This document shows positions 29,470-41,000 of a stretch of 64,000 nt of DNA, piece after piece. Position numbers and translations under genes: made by a program. Below the pieces are notes generated by a model that saw nothing but the letters and a program-made list of their open reading frames with translations, was not told where the DNA came from and did no database searches. Every line of letters starts with the position of its first letter. Positions within the stretch are counted from its first letter, which is position 1. The stretch is from Fulvia fulva (lineage: Eukaryota > Ascomycota > Dothideomycetes > Mycosphaerellales > Mycosphaerellaceae), in the NCBI RefSeq assembly GCF_020509005.1, contig NC_063019.1:2418001-2482000 (forward strand), read 5' to 3'.

Positions 29470-30819
29470 ATGGCAACCAACGAGAGCCATAGCCTTGCGA
29501 ACATTCTGCACCAAGAGTCAAACCGGGGAACAAACCAAGAAAAAACCCAGGACACAAGCCAAGGCCCACTATACAGAAAGCAGAGGCCAACGACAAACAA
29601 CACAGCGTGGACGACCCTATATACGGAGGCGGAGAACTTACTAGGGGATGACGAACACCCAGCCCGGGCATATAAGAACACCATAGCACAGCTACTAGGA
29701 GCGCTAAAAGCGCTATCATACCAAATCCCGAAGACAATCCAACAAGTAACACAGAAGGCAGCCCAGAAACCAACTACATGGGCAACAGTAGCAGCAGGCA
29801 AGAATCAACCCCCTCCGAAGGAAAGTAAGGCGGTACGCCTATACATTACTGATCCGGCGGAGAAACAAGAAATCGCAGCCCTAACAAGCAAGGAGATTGT
29901 CGACAGAATCGGCCAAAAGGAGGTAGTTGGGGCGAGGGTAGAAGCAACAGGCGTAGTAAGACTCTTTACCGCACAAGAGTCTGATAGACGAAAGCTGGAG
30001 ACCTATAAGGAGTGGACTACTAAAGTCGCGAAGTCGGCACGAGTCTCCCACCAACAGTATACCGTCATCGCCCACGGGGTCCCTAGGACATTCAAGGTCG
30101 AAGACCTTCCCCACCTCCAAGTACAGAACCAGAACACCTCCCTAGGAGTACGACTAACGAAGGCGGCATGGCTGCACAAGACAGTAGACCGAGAAAAGAC
30201 GCATTCATCGCTTATTATTTGGGTAGAGACAGCGGAACAAGCTAACCAGATATTAGACAATGGGCTATTCTGGAACTGCGAGAGAATGGACACGGAGATC
30301 CATCAGAGCAGCCACAGGGTACTACAATGCTTCCAATGCCAACAGTACGGTCACATAGCCTCAAAATGCGGGGAGAAGACCCCAAGGTGTCCTCACTGCG
30401 CAGGCCCACACCAGGGAAGGGAATGCCCAAAAAAGGAGAGCAGGTGCGCATGCTGCGGCAGAAGGCACCCAGCGTATTCAAGCCAATGCCCGGCTAGAAT
30501 AGCAGCACAAGAACGAGCGAGACAAGCAAGGATCTCTACACCAGCTAGGTACCCCCAACGACAACAGGAGGGACCTACCGTGTACAAGGGCTTCGAGCCG
30601 AGCAAAAGGAAGAGGGCAGAAGAGACGAACAAGGGAACCCAACCGCAAACGCATCCACCTCCCGGTCGGCCTCGACACCTTAACCGGGCAGCCAACGAAC
30701 TAGGCCAAATGCGAATCTTTGGGGCGCCCCAGCGGCCCCAGGGCCAGCCGGACAGCGAGATACAGGCTCAGGAGACACAGCAGGTCAGCACGGAAATGGA
30801 CCTCACGGATAACGAATGA
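29470..30819 (+). CDS. LINE A ORF1: Gag-like RNA-binding protein
   Basis: 449 residues from the ATG at 29470. Three CCHC-type knuckles begin at residue 287 (CFQCQQYGHIASKC, CPHCAGPHQGREC, CACCGRRHPAYSSQC), aligning with the three in LINE B ORF1. The N-terminal part is Gln/Thr rich without a recognisable domain; the C-terminus is Pro/Gln rich. The stop TGA (30817-30819) overlaps the ORF2 ATG in the tetramer ATGA. No RIP damage is seen in this ORF. Confidence 0.9.
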   Translation: MATNESHSLANILHQESNRGTNQEKTQDTSQGPLYRKQRPTTNNTAWTTLYTEAENLLGDDEHPARAYKNTIAQLLGALKALSYQIPKTIQQVTQKAAQKPTTWATVAAGKNQPPPKESKAVRLYITDPAEKQEIAALTSKEIVDRIGQKEVVGARVEATGVVRLFTAQESDRRKLETYKEWTTKVAKSARVSHQQYTVIAHGVPRTFKVEDLPHLQVQNQNTSLGVRLTKAAWLHKTVDREKTHSSLIIWVETAEQANQILDNGLFWNCERMDTEIHQSSHRVLQCFQCQQYGHIASKCGEKTPRCPHCAGPHQGRECPKKESRCACCGRRHPAYSSQCPARIAAQERARQARISTPARYPQRQQEGPTVYKGFEPSKRKRAEETNKGTQPQTHPPPGRPRHLNRAANELGQMRIFGAPQRPQGQPDSEIQAQETQQVSTEMDLTDNE

Positions 30820-33800
30820 TACTATACGACGACATCACTATCGTACAGTACAACGTAAACAAAAGTAGGGACAAGGTCCAGCGCCACTTTCTACAAGAGC
30901 TAGACCCGCTACGGCACCACGTTATTGCGGTACAGGAACCATAGATCAACCCCTACGTAGGACTCCCAGCCACTTGTAATGACCGGAGATACCACACCGT
31001 AATCGCGGGCCAACGAGGCGTCATCCCGAGGACATGTATATACGTAAGCAAGACTATAGACCTTGAGTCGTGGAAGGTTATACTACCGCAGCAGGGCAAC
31101 CTAGGAGACATAACATCAATCCAGATCGACACGACACAAGGCCCTATCCAGATCCATAACGTTTACAACCCGCCACCGCGGGGTCGGACGAGTAGGGAAC
31201 TAGGAACCCTCGCCCACCTAGAGCGGACCCTAAGCCAAGACACGAAGCAAGTACTCCTCGGCGACTTCAACCTCCACCACCCACAGTGGGGACTCGAATT
31301 CACTCCCCCGCACGCATTTCTAGGGGGGAAGCTACTGGACATAACCGCACGCTACGGAATGGCCTTAGTAACACCAAAGGGAACAGAGACGTGGAAGGCC
31401 CGTACTAGTGCAAGCACGATCGACCTATGCTTTCTATCACGAGAACTTGAAGAGAGACTAGTCCAATGCCGACCGAACTACGCGCTAGAAGCCTCCTCAG
31501 ACCATATCCCTATCCAAACGACGCTAGGGGTGAAGGCGATAGAGGAGCCAGCAAACGAACCACGCCGTAACTGGAAGAAGGCACGCTGGGACGACATAAG
31601 AGGCTTCCTAATAGCGAACCTACCACAGCATAGAGAACTCGAGACGACAGCTCAGCTAGATCAAGCAGCGGAACAGATTACCTCGGTCATATGGCAAGCA
31701 GCGGAACAATACACGCCGTTACTCCGGCCCTCAACGCAGCAGAAGGCCTTCTGGACCCCTGAATGCTCTACGAAGGTAAGGGAGGCTAGAAGGGCAAGGC
31801 GACAGTGGACGAAGGAGCACACCCAAGAGACGTGGGAGCAATACTGCCACGCGACACAAGAGAAGAAGGCACAGATAAGACGCGATAAGCTGCAGGACTG
31901 GAGAGCGACGATCGGGCTCGTTACAGAAAACCCGGAACAGATGTGGAGACTTGCTAAATGGGCACGACTACCTGAAGAGCAACAAGCCCCTCACTTCCCC
32001 CCAATCGTAGACCGCGAAGGGATTGCCCAGGCTACGCCCCGGGGCAAGGCAAAAGCGTTAGCCGACCATTTCTTTTCGACGCAAGTAGAGGCAGACCTTA
32101 CGGACATCGACCCGAGCACATACCCGGAACCCCTGGACATGGATTGGGCGGTTAGCCCTAACACAGTAACAGGAGTCATAAGTAAGCTAAAGGGACGAAA
32201 AGCCCCAGGCCCAGACAGGATACCAAACGTACTGCTAAAAGAGTGTAGAGAAGAGATCGCGCCGAGCCTTGCAAACCTATTTACCGCGTGCCTACGGCTA
32301 GGGTATCACCCGAAGCCGTACAGAGAGTCTATGACAGTAGTGCTACGCAAGCCACAGAAGGAAGACTATACTCAGCCCAAGTCGTACAGACCAATAGCAC
32401 TTCTAAATACGATAGGGAAGGTCCTAGAAAAGATAGTAGCCCAGAGACTTACGCAGCTTGCCGAGGACAACCACGTACTCCCAGCAACACAGATGGGGGG
32501 AAGAAGCCAGCGATCGACACTAACAGCAATGGAGCTAATTACGGAGCAAATCCAGACCCTCTGGCACTACGGCAGGAACCGAGCGGCGTCCTTACTATCC
32601 CTCGACATCGCAGGGGCCTTCGACAACGTCTCACACCAAAGGCTAATACATATCCTACAGCAGAAAGGCATCCCCCAGTGGGCAACGTCGTTCGTCTTCT
32701 CCTTTCTCCAGGAACGGACGACATACCTAGTCCTAGGAAGGTACACGTCCGACCCGGTGAAGGCAGAGACTGGAATACCTCAGGGATCTACTCTCTCCCC
32801 TATCCTGTTTCTAATATTTATGTCGGATCTAATCCCCCTACTCACCTCTCCGCAAACCTCAGCATCGGGGTTCGTAGACGATACAAACATCCTAGCCTGG
32901 TCAGACTCGACAGAAGAGAACTGTCGCCTCCTTGAAGATAGGCACAAGAAATGCGAGGAGTGGGCAAAGAAGCATGGTGCCCGGTTCGCCCCTGAAAAGT
33001 ACCAACTTATACACTTCAGTAAAGCGAGAACACACCATAATATGAAGGCGGCGGTAAGAATCCAAGGCTACGAGACCAAGCCATCAGCGGAGCTACGAGT
33101 ACTAGGGATCTGGCTCGACCCGAAGCTAAGCTGGAATGTACAGATTAAGAAAGCCCAGAGTCGAGCGCAAGTCAATCAAGCCTCGATAAAGAGGCTTACG
33201 GCATCTACATGGGGAGCAACATTCGACAAGGCAAGAGTAATGTATAAGGCGATCGTCAGACCAGCTATGTTGTACGGGGCACAGATTTGGGGAACAGGAG
33301 GCGCAGGCAAGCCGATCCCGAAACGGATAGAGCAACCCCTAAACAGGACACAGGCAGGCAACCTACGTAGGGTACTAGGCGCATACAAGACAACGTCAAC
33401 AAGCACGGTAGAAATGGAGACAGGAATACCACCAATCGGCCAGTACATCCGGGGAATGAGAATTCAATACGCGGCAAAGACGACAGGTTACCTAGCACAA
33501 ACCACGATCCAGGAGGCAAAGAATAAGATAGAAAGCCGCTACCGGAGAGGGGCAGGATATAGGACAAGCCAAAAAGAGGATGACCTTACGACCTTTACGG
33601 CCGTACAGACAAGCACCGAATGGCTAGCACGAAAGGAGGAGGAGCGTAGGACTCGCCAGGCCGGCGGGAGCAAGGCTAAGACCCAAAACCTAGCGGAACA
33701 GATAGCGAGCTGCCTATGGGAGCAGGACTGGAAAAGGAAGCCCCCTAAGACAACAGGCCCGATAGCGCTCCGAGCCTTCTAGAGACACAATTACCAGCTA

Positions 33801-34169
33801 TATAGGGACCTGACAAGGGCCGAAGCAAGCATAGCGATCCAAATCAGGTCCGAACACATTGGATTAAGGGCCTACCTGTTCAGAAGACGCGCACTAGACA
33901 TCTATAGCCCAGCCTGCCAGTGTGGCTACCCATCGCAAAACCCAGAACATATGCTACTACGATGCCCGCAGTGGGCGAGAGGCAGGGGAAATTGGAGGCA
34001 CCAAGCGGGAAGGAGAGACTACAAGTCAATTATTAGGGACAAAGGCAACATTCGCCGAATCTCTCGGTGGATACTACAGCAGGGATACCTCCAGCAGTTT
34101 AGCCTCGCGAGCGAGACGGAGGAGTGGATAGACAAGAGGCGGAAGCGAGGGGGGTTGCAGATAGGGTAG
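30816..34169 (+). pseudogene. LINE A ORF2: endonuclease/RT with two nonsense mutations
   Basis: 1117 codons from the ATG at 30816, in one frame throughout but for TAG at 30942-30944 and 33780-33782. The first replaces Trp in QEP-W-INP, which LINE B retains; the second follows RAF and most likely replaces Gln. Both are single CpA-to-TpA changes on one strand or the other. Endonuclease motifs are VQYNVNKS, LLGDFNLHHPQWG and SSDHIPIQT. RT motifs are KAPGPDRIPN, YRPIALLNTIGK, LLSLDIAGAFDNVSH, GIPQGSTLSPILF and SGFVDDTNILAW. The C-terminal cluster is CQCGYPSQNPEHMLLRC. Apart from the two stops it looks complete. Confidence 0.9.
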
Positions 34170-34377
34170 TCATCAGGGCAGGCCCATGACACTAGCGTAC
34201 CCCTAACAAGGGAAATTTAAGACGACAACGAGGAGGAAAAGATAGGCGGGAAGGAGGAGGGGTTTTCACCAACACGGTTTCCCCTCTATATATACAAAAA
34301 CAAGATAGCATAGCTACATAGGCCAAAGGGCACTACAACAGCTTAATGAAATATCTATCTATCTATATATAGATAGA

Positions 34378-35489
34378 TAGATAGATTTGTCATTCCCCTG
34401 TTCTAGGACCCTATCCGGCCTATACAGGTATATATCTATTGTTATGTATAAAGGGAAACCCGAATAGGTGAAAACCCTTCCCGCCCCCGACTACTCCTTG
34501 TCTAGTTTAGCTTTCCCTCTGAACGTACGTAGTCTATGTCACTACCCCGTTAGCCCCCGCTCCTAGCCGGTCTCGTCGCGCTACGTCGTGTCCTCTCTTC
34601 CTACACTACTCCTACTAGGCGGTACTATTCTAGCTAGCCCTTCTCTAGTATCTAGTTCGTAATACGCCGTAGGTCCTTAGCGTTATTAAGAAGTGCCCTA
34701 ATCGTCCGGTTCCTCGCCTTTGCTATCTACTCCCCCCTTCCTAGCGACCACCTCGGACAGACGAGGAGTGCGTGCCGTACGTTCTAGGAGCGATAGCCGT
34801 AGGGGCAGCTAGTATTCGTGTATCCTAGAACCTTCCTCTATGATAGGTACCCCTAGAGGCCGATATGTTCGCTTCGTAGTTAGGTTACTATGCTACTCTA
34901 TACCCTCGTAAGGCGGTAGTAGATAAGCTTCGGGGGGTGCTTGACCGCGGATTTTGTAGCTAACTATTCCTTAGGTTGTCCCGCTAGCTAAGGGCGTCCA
35001 CTATGCCCTACAACCTAGTTGTTCCACCTCTCTTTCTATAGTTGCTCTATAAACGATTTCTTACCTTCCTATTATATTGCTAGCTATTCGTCCCTTGCCC
35101 GGTAGTTCGGCTCGTTTCCGGGTCGAATGCCCCTATACGCTAGTACTGATTCGTAGGCCCTTACGACTATACTAGCGATAACCTTCTATACTAGGTACTG
35201 TACCGACTTGCCTAAGTAGGAGGTCCGTAGTCCCTAGATATATAGGTCGATCGGCGGTATAGCGGTCTCGTACTTAAGCATCCTCGTTAGTATCGACTTA
35301 TATACCCCGGTGACCTTCCTTAGGCATTGGTTTTGGATCTTCGCTAGCGGCGCGACGAGTCCCTTCGATAGGCAGGCCCTCTCGCCTAAGGACCACACTT
35401 AGCTGCTATAGGTAAGGACTGGCCGTATAATAGCCGTATATAGAAGTCGTAACTACCGGAAGTCCGCCCCCTATATAGACGTAGTGAGC
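34378..35489 (-). pseudogene. LINE B': 5'-truncated family B copy, RIP-mutated
   Basis: 1112 bp matching the last part of LINE B (16866 to about 17985), including the end of ORF2 and the 3' UTR. RIP is intermediate: some TG and CA survive. The 15-bp duplication CTAGCGCTATATATA is at 29210-29224 and 35490-35504, which shows LINE A later landed on its tail side. Confidence 0.85.
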
Positions 35490-35504
35490 CTAGCGCTATA
35501 TATA

Positions 35505-37818
35505 AGGCAGAGGTTCTTAGTCTCTAGGAGATAGCGTAAGTACTAATCTATAAGCTTAAGGTGTGTCTTAGTTAGCTCAGTTAGATACTACGATAGTATA
35601 GATAAGGAAAAGGCGATGTTAGGCCGCGTATATATAGCGGCGAAGTTAAGGGATCCTATACGTTATTAGTACGTAAGGATAGCGATGGAGGTGGGTTAAT
35701 AATCCTCTAGAACGGTCTAATAAAGGTGTTGATCTACTAGTACTATCGTTTTACGTATATTCGTAGATATACTAAATTTGGCGGCTAGCTTCTTAATGTA
35801 GTCTTCTTAAGAGAGCTATAGTAAGCGCTTATTTCTATCGCGCGTTACCTTAATTCCTAGGAACTAGGAGAGATCACCGAGCTCGTATATCTCGTACTTA
35901 GTAAGTAGCCGCTACTTAATATTAGTAGTATAGGCCTTATACTTACGGTAGTAGAGTATAACTAGGTCGTTAACGTAAAAGAAGAACATAACCTTGTTAT
36001 TATAGTAGATACATTCGGAGTCTAATAGGGGTACTAGTCTAAGAGAGGCTAGCGTCTCGGTTAGGGAGTTATACTATAATAAAGGGGACTCTTTTAGACC
36101 GTAGAGGGCCTTAACTAGCTTAAGGGCGTGTCTATAGGATAGCCTATCGATTCTAGGAGGTGGTTATAGATATATAGTATATAGTAGGTCCGAGTTTAGG
36201 AAGGCGTTAATAATATCGAATTGTTCGGCTTCTAGGTCGAAGCTCGCGGCTATAGTATAGTAGAGGCGGAACATACTTACTAGTAGTATAGCGGCGTATA
36301 TATCTAGGTATGTTCCTTACAAATCGCCTCTTACGTATAGCCTAGCCTTAAAGCTCTTTAGTATACCGTACTCGTCTAGTTTATATTTATATACCTACTT
36401 TAGCGGTAGTAGTAGCTAAAGTCCCTCCTCTTACTAAGTATCCTAACCCTTCTCTTCCTTTATTACCTATCTAAATGTACCTATTGCTAGGGCTTTAGTA
36501 AACTCCTTAGCTATAGCTTTGATCTACTATTAGGAGAAGCGGTATTTTATAGCGGCTCGGTAGTTAGAAGGTTCGGACGGAAGGTTATCGCGGTATATAG
36601 AGGTAGTAGTATTAATACGCCTTAGAGGGCTATTACCTCTTCGTGTAGGGCTTCGATCGCTCTTATCGCGATAGGCGCGTATTCTAGGTCGTATACCGGA
36701 CATCTAGCCGATAATTATACTAGCGACTATAATCTAGTATAGTATATAGTAGAAGTAGGCCGTTCGTAGGCGCTTTCTATTCTCTATAACTATATAGTTA
36801 GACTCGTCTAGTATGTAGAGCTCTAGCTCTAGGGGGAAGAGTAGTATATTAGACGCGTTATATATTAACGCGTCTTCTATTAGTGTAAATATAAATAGAT
36901 ATAGCTCGCGATTAGGGTCCGTGTTACCTATACTCTCCTTACGGTCTTCTACGGTAAGGGCATCTATTATCTACTACTATAGGGTGTCGTAGTAGTTAGT
37001 AGTGTTATGTGCTAACTACTATATATTGTCTTGAGTCACGTGATCTGTTACGTGCTCTATTTACCGGTCTTTTTAGTTATATATTACTGACTCGCGGTAT
37101 TACGGCTAGTATAGTTCTTGCCTAAGGAGCTTTTAGTAGGCGTCTCGAGGTGATTAGGTATACGGCTACTAAGCCTGTTCTTCCACCCCCTCGGCCTATA
37201 CTATATCTTACTCGTAATAAGCGATATATAGGTCGTAGTATTATTTAGGCTCTTTAGCCGGTTCCGCTATTACGATATTCTCGATAGGGGTCGTATACCC
37301 TACTATTAGGTGTAATAGATTATAGAACGTAGTCTTATCGAAGAGGACGTCCTCAACTCGTATAACCCTATCTTTTAATAGGTCCTATACGCGGTAGATA
37401 TTAGTAGAGTCGATTCCTATAAGGTAGCCTATAAGCGCTCTCTCTTAGAGTTTCTCGCTTTTACTAGGCTAATCTAGTCTATAGATAAACACGTATATAA
37501 GGGAGCTATATACTACTATATAACCTACGTTCGGAATTCGTCCTATTACTAATTCGAATAGGGTCTTCTAGCCCTTTAACTAGATAGGGGATCGCTAGAG
37601 GATATATACCGCTACTATAGTATATTCTAGCGAAAGCTTTTCCGGCAATCGTACGTAGATACGAATAGTTCTACTTATAGTAATGATTAGAGCTCTAGCT
37701 CTTTCTACTAGGTTCTACGTAGGCGCGTATTCCGCGGTTACGTACTATTTAATCTTGTTATTATTAATAACTAAGCGAAACACCTTCCTAATAGCGGGCT
37801 CGTTATCGCTATAGAAGT
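35505..37818 (-). pseudogene. Copia-2 RT and integrase region (RIP-mutated)
   Basis: The complement near 35800-35980 reads as the copia RT palm with stops: VMFFFYVNDLVILYYRKYKA, where YVND stands for YVDD, then YEIYELGDLS and FLGIKVTRDRN. Upstream (36.0-37.0 kb) lies the rest of the RT and toward 37.8 kb the integrase. Every long frame is cut by TAG/TAA. Gypsy-2 interrupts it at 37824. Confidence 0.8.
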
Positions 37819-37823
37819 ATACG

Positions 37824-38007
37824 TATAAGGGCGCGCGTACCATAGGGTCCGAATGAGATAGTTGTTGTTCTACGAAGCTACGAAAGAGGAGCGCGAGGCG
37901 CGGCGAAGTTATAAAGTAAAGCCAAGCCGCGCTAACCCGATGCAGAAGGTCCGCGGTTCAGCCGGGCCGACGCAGCTACAGTGAGGGGTCGCGGGCTGCC
38001 CGTGACA
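37824..38007 (-). repeat. Gypsy-2 3' LTR (184 bp)
   Basis: Identical to 44862-45045 except that the plus-strand start is TATAAGGG rather than TGTAAGGG, a single CpA-to-TpA change at the terminal CA on the element strand. Pol ends inside it at 37932. Confidence 0.93.
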
Positions 38008-41000
38008 GTACCCCCCCTCCCAAAACACGCCTCAGTCCTCTGAGCGTTATTCACCTTGTGAGGCCACTTGCCTGTCGAGCTCCATAATCGCGCGAACGCC
38101 GAATCATCCTCTAGTGCCCTGTCGTCATCCGATAACATCGCATTCGCTCTATCAAGACTATCCTCGACCGGCTTCCTTCGAGAAACATGTTGCCTAGTTA
38201 GCTGGCTTGCCCCAGATCTAAGTCTGTCTTCGGCTCGCACTCGCGTATGATCCTTATGACCAAAGTTGGGTATCATTGCAGGCTCTGTAGGCTCCACTCG
38301 AGTATCGAATATGTGCGGAGCAGATTCTATTAGAGGCAAGGCTCGAGGCGACTCATTCGTGACGGTGTCTTTCGGAATGACCCTGATCGAGTTGAGCCCG
38401 AGTATCTCAGTGGCTGGTAGGGACCAGTCAGATGGAGCTGCGAAGCCTACAGGCGTAGACAACTCCGGCCGGTTATGGTGAAAGTCTGCAACAGCGGCGG
38501 CTGCGTGTTCAAGCATGTCCTCTGCAGGTTGCCAGGTCTCACCATCCTCTTCGTTCTGATATCCAGCCCATTTCACCTTGTACCATGTATCTACTTTGCG
38601 CTTGTGCCCCTTCTTCACCTTGCCTGCCCGCTTACGGGTGTACATGTCAAGGATCTTTTCCACCTCGTACATGTGCGTAGGTGCTGCCACTACATCGGCT
38701 GCTGCATCAGCCTCGGTGGTGTCAGGTTCGATAGTTATCGGTGGTGGCGGCGCCAGATGCTGCCCTTCAAGTGGTGGGAAATCGGGGTGGTCGGCTCGTT
38801 GTAGTAGTGAGGTGTGGAAGCAGTTATCAAGTCCTACTAGAGCGTCTGATAGTTTCAGTCGATAAGAGAGTCTGGCCGGCATAACTTCCGTGATCTGGTA
38901 AGGGCCGGCATATCTCCTGTCCAGCTTCTTAGATGGTCGAGTCGTGCGGATGTTCTTGGTGCTAAGATACACCCAATCACCCACCTTGTAGGCTGGAGGA
39001 ATGCTTCGGTGGCGGTTTGCTGCCTCTGCTTGGAGAGCTTGTGACATTCGCATATTCTCTTGAAGGTGTTTGTGAAGCTCGCAAATTCGACGCACAAAGG
39101 TTTCTGCTGATCGCGCGTCCAGTCGCTGGAGAGTGGTCAGTCCTCCCTCCTTTCCAGCGTTCAGGTCAACTCGCTCTATGAACTCAGGGTTGTATCCTAA
39201 GGTGGCGTAGAACGGCGACACACCAGTAGTCTCAGACAGGTGATTGTTGATCGCGAACTGAGCAAGGCACAGCCATTCTGCCCAGTCATCCTGTGCCTCG
39301 TTGGTGAACATGCGGAGATACTGTTCCATCGCCTGGTTAGTGCGTTCTGACTGTCCATCAGTTTCTGGGTGATACGAAGAACTCAGCTTGCGATTTGTGC
39401 GGAGCATCTTGCAGAGTTTCTTCCAGAAGGTAGCAACCCACTGCTTGCCACGGTCTGATGTAATGGTGTCAGGAAACCCGCGCCGACAGAACACATGTTT
39501 GAGGAAAAGCCTTGCCGTATTCTGTGCTGTCATTGCGCCAATAGGGATCAGCTCGACTTCCTTAGTGAGCCTGTCAGTGACGGTCATAATGTTGTTGTAG
39601 ACCATGCCGTCAAGAGTGCTGTCTGGGAGTCCGACAACGAAGTCGACTGCAATGTGTTTCCAAGGCCGATCTGGAACAGGAAGTGGCTGTAGTAATCCTA
39701 GTGGCTGGGAGTGCAGAGATTTTGTTGTACGGCAGGTGCGGCAATTCGCGGTGTATCTGCGCACGGATCTCGCTAATCCAGGCCAGTAGAATTCACGTGC
39801 TACGAGTTCATAAGTGCGAGCTCGTCCTGGATGGCCTGCTGCTGGAGCGTCATGGTTTATCTTGATTATCCTGGTCTGTAAAGCTTGGTCATTTGGTACC
39901 CATAAGCTCCAGCCGTCGTATTGGTTTCGAACATATAGCAGGTCGCCATCCACTTTGCAGTGTGCTGGGTGAATCTTCGCTCTCTGTAGCAGTGTAGGAG
40001 TGCGGTCTTTCTGCAGGTCCTTAATCGCGGTCTTGAGCTCGTTATCGGTTACGTACGCCGTCGACATTCGATACTCGAGTTCGGCTTCCCGCTGACTTTC
40101 ACGCGTCGCCGGTTGTTCAGTAGGCGCATCTCGTTCTGTAGGCATAAACTCTTCAGCTTCAGGGTTTAGCGGTACTGGTTCCTCTTCTTCCGGCGCATCT
40201 TCTACTGTTGCCTGTAGTGAGGCGATCTTAAGGAATCGCTTAGGAGGCAGCAATGTCTGATGCTGATGCTGGTTCCGAGGGTCGTCCACCCCCTGCGGAA
40301 GGTCCTGGCTGCGTCTCGTCAGGCTGTCTGGCTTTGTACCTTGAAGTCCTGGACGGTATATTATCTTGAAGTTGAACTGTGACAAGAACTCAGCCCAACG
40401 CGCTTGTCGCCGATTTAGCTGCTTTGTCGTCATGAAGTATTCCAGGTTCTTGTGGTCGGTGTAAATCTTGACTGGCTGTGAGTCCTCATCATCTGCCTCG
40501 CAGGCGAGCTCGGGTCTCCATTCCTCAAAAGCCTTGATGATGGCTAACAGTTCCTTATCATAGATTTCATAATTGCACTCCTGTGGACTCAACTTCTTCG
40601 AGTAGAAGGCCACAGGATGTAGCACACCATTCTCGTCATACTGCGAAAGCACGCCGGCGTTCACAAAATCTGAAGAATCTGTCTCTATTACTGTTTCCCT
40701 GCCTGGCACGTAATGTGCGAGCATGCCGGCTTTGCTGAACGCAGCTTTCAAATTGTCAAAGGCTCGTTGGCAATCTAGTGACCATTGAATCCTTCTGTTC
40801 TTGTGATTGCTTGGTCCGTCCGACTTGGTCAGGTTTGTGAGAGGAGCAGCTATGCGCGAAAATGCTTCGATGAATCGCCTGTAGAAGTTGGCAAATCCAA
40901 GGAAGGCCTGGACATCCTTCAGGTTCTCAGGAGCTTCCCATGTCTGAATACATTCGAGTTTCTCGGGGTCCATCTCGATGCCGTCAGGGGTTATGATTAG

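Larger units (their letters stand above)
29231..34363 (+). mobile_element. LINE A: nearly intact full-length Tad-like element
   Basis: A 5133-bp element with a 14-bp duplication TATATATAGATAGA at 29217-29230 and 34364-34377. The 5' UTR (29231-29469) includes an A9-C5 run near 29356. ORF1 is open; ORF2 has two stops. The 3' UTR (34170-34363) ends in ATCT repeats. It inserted at the tail side of the truncated LINE B'. It is the reference copy for the RIP-mutated A copies. Confidence 0.9.
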
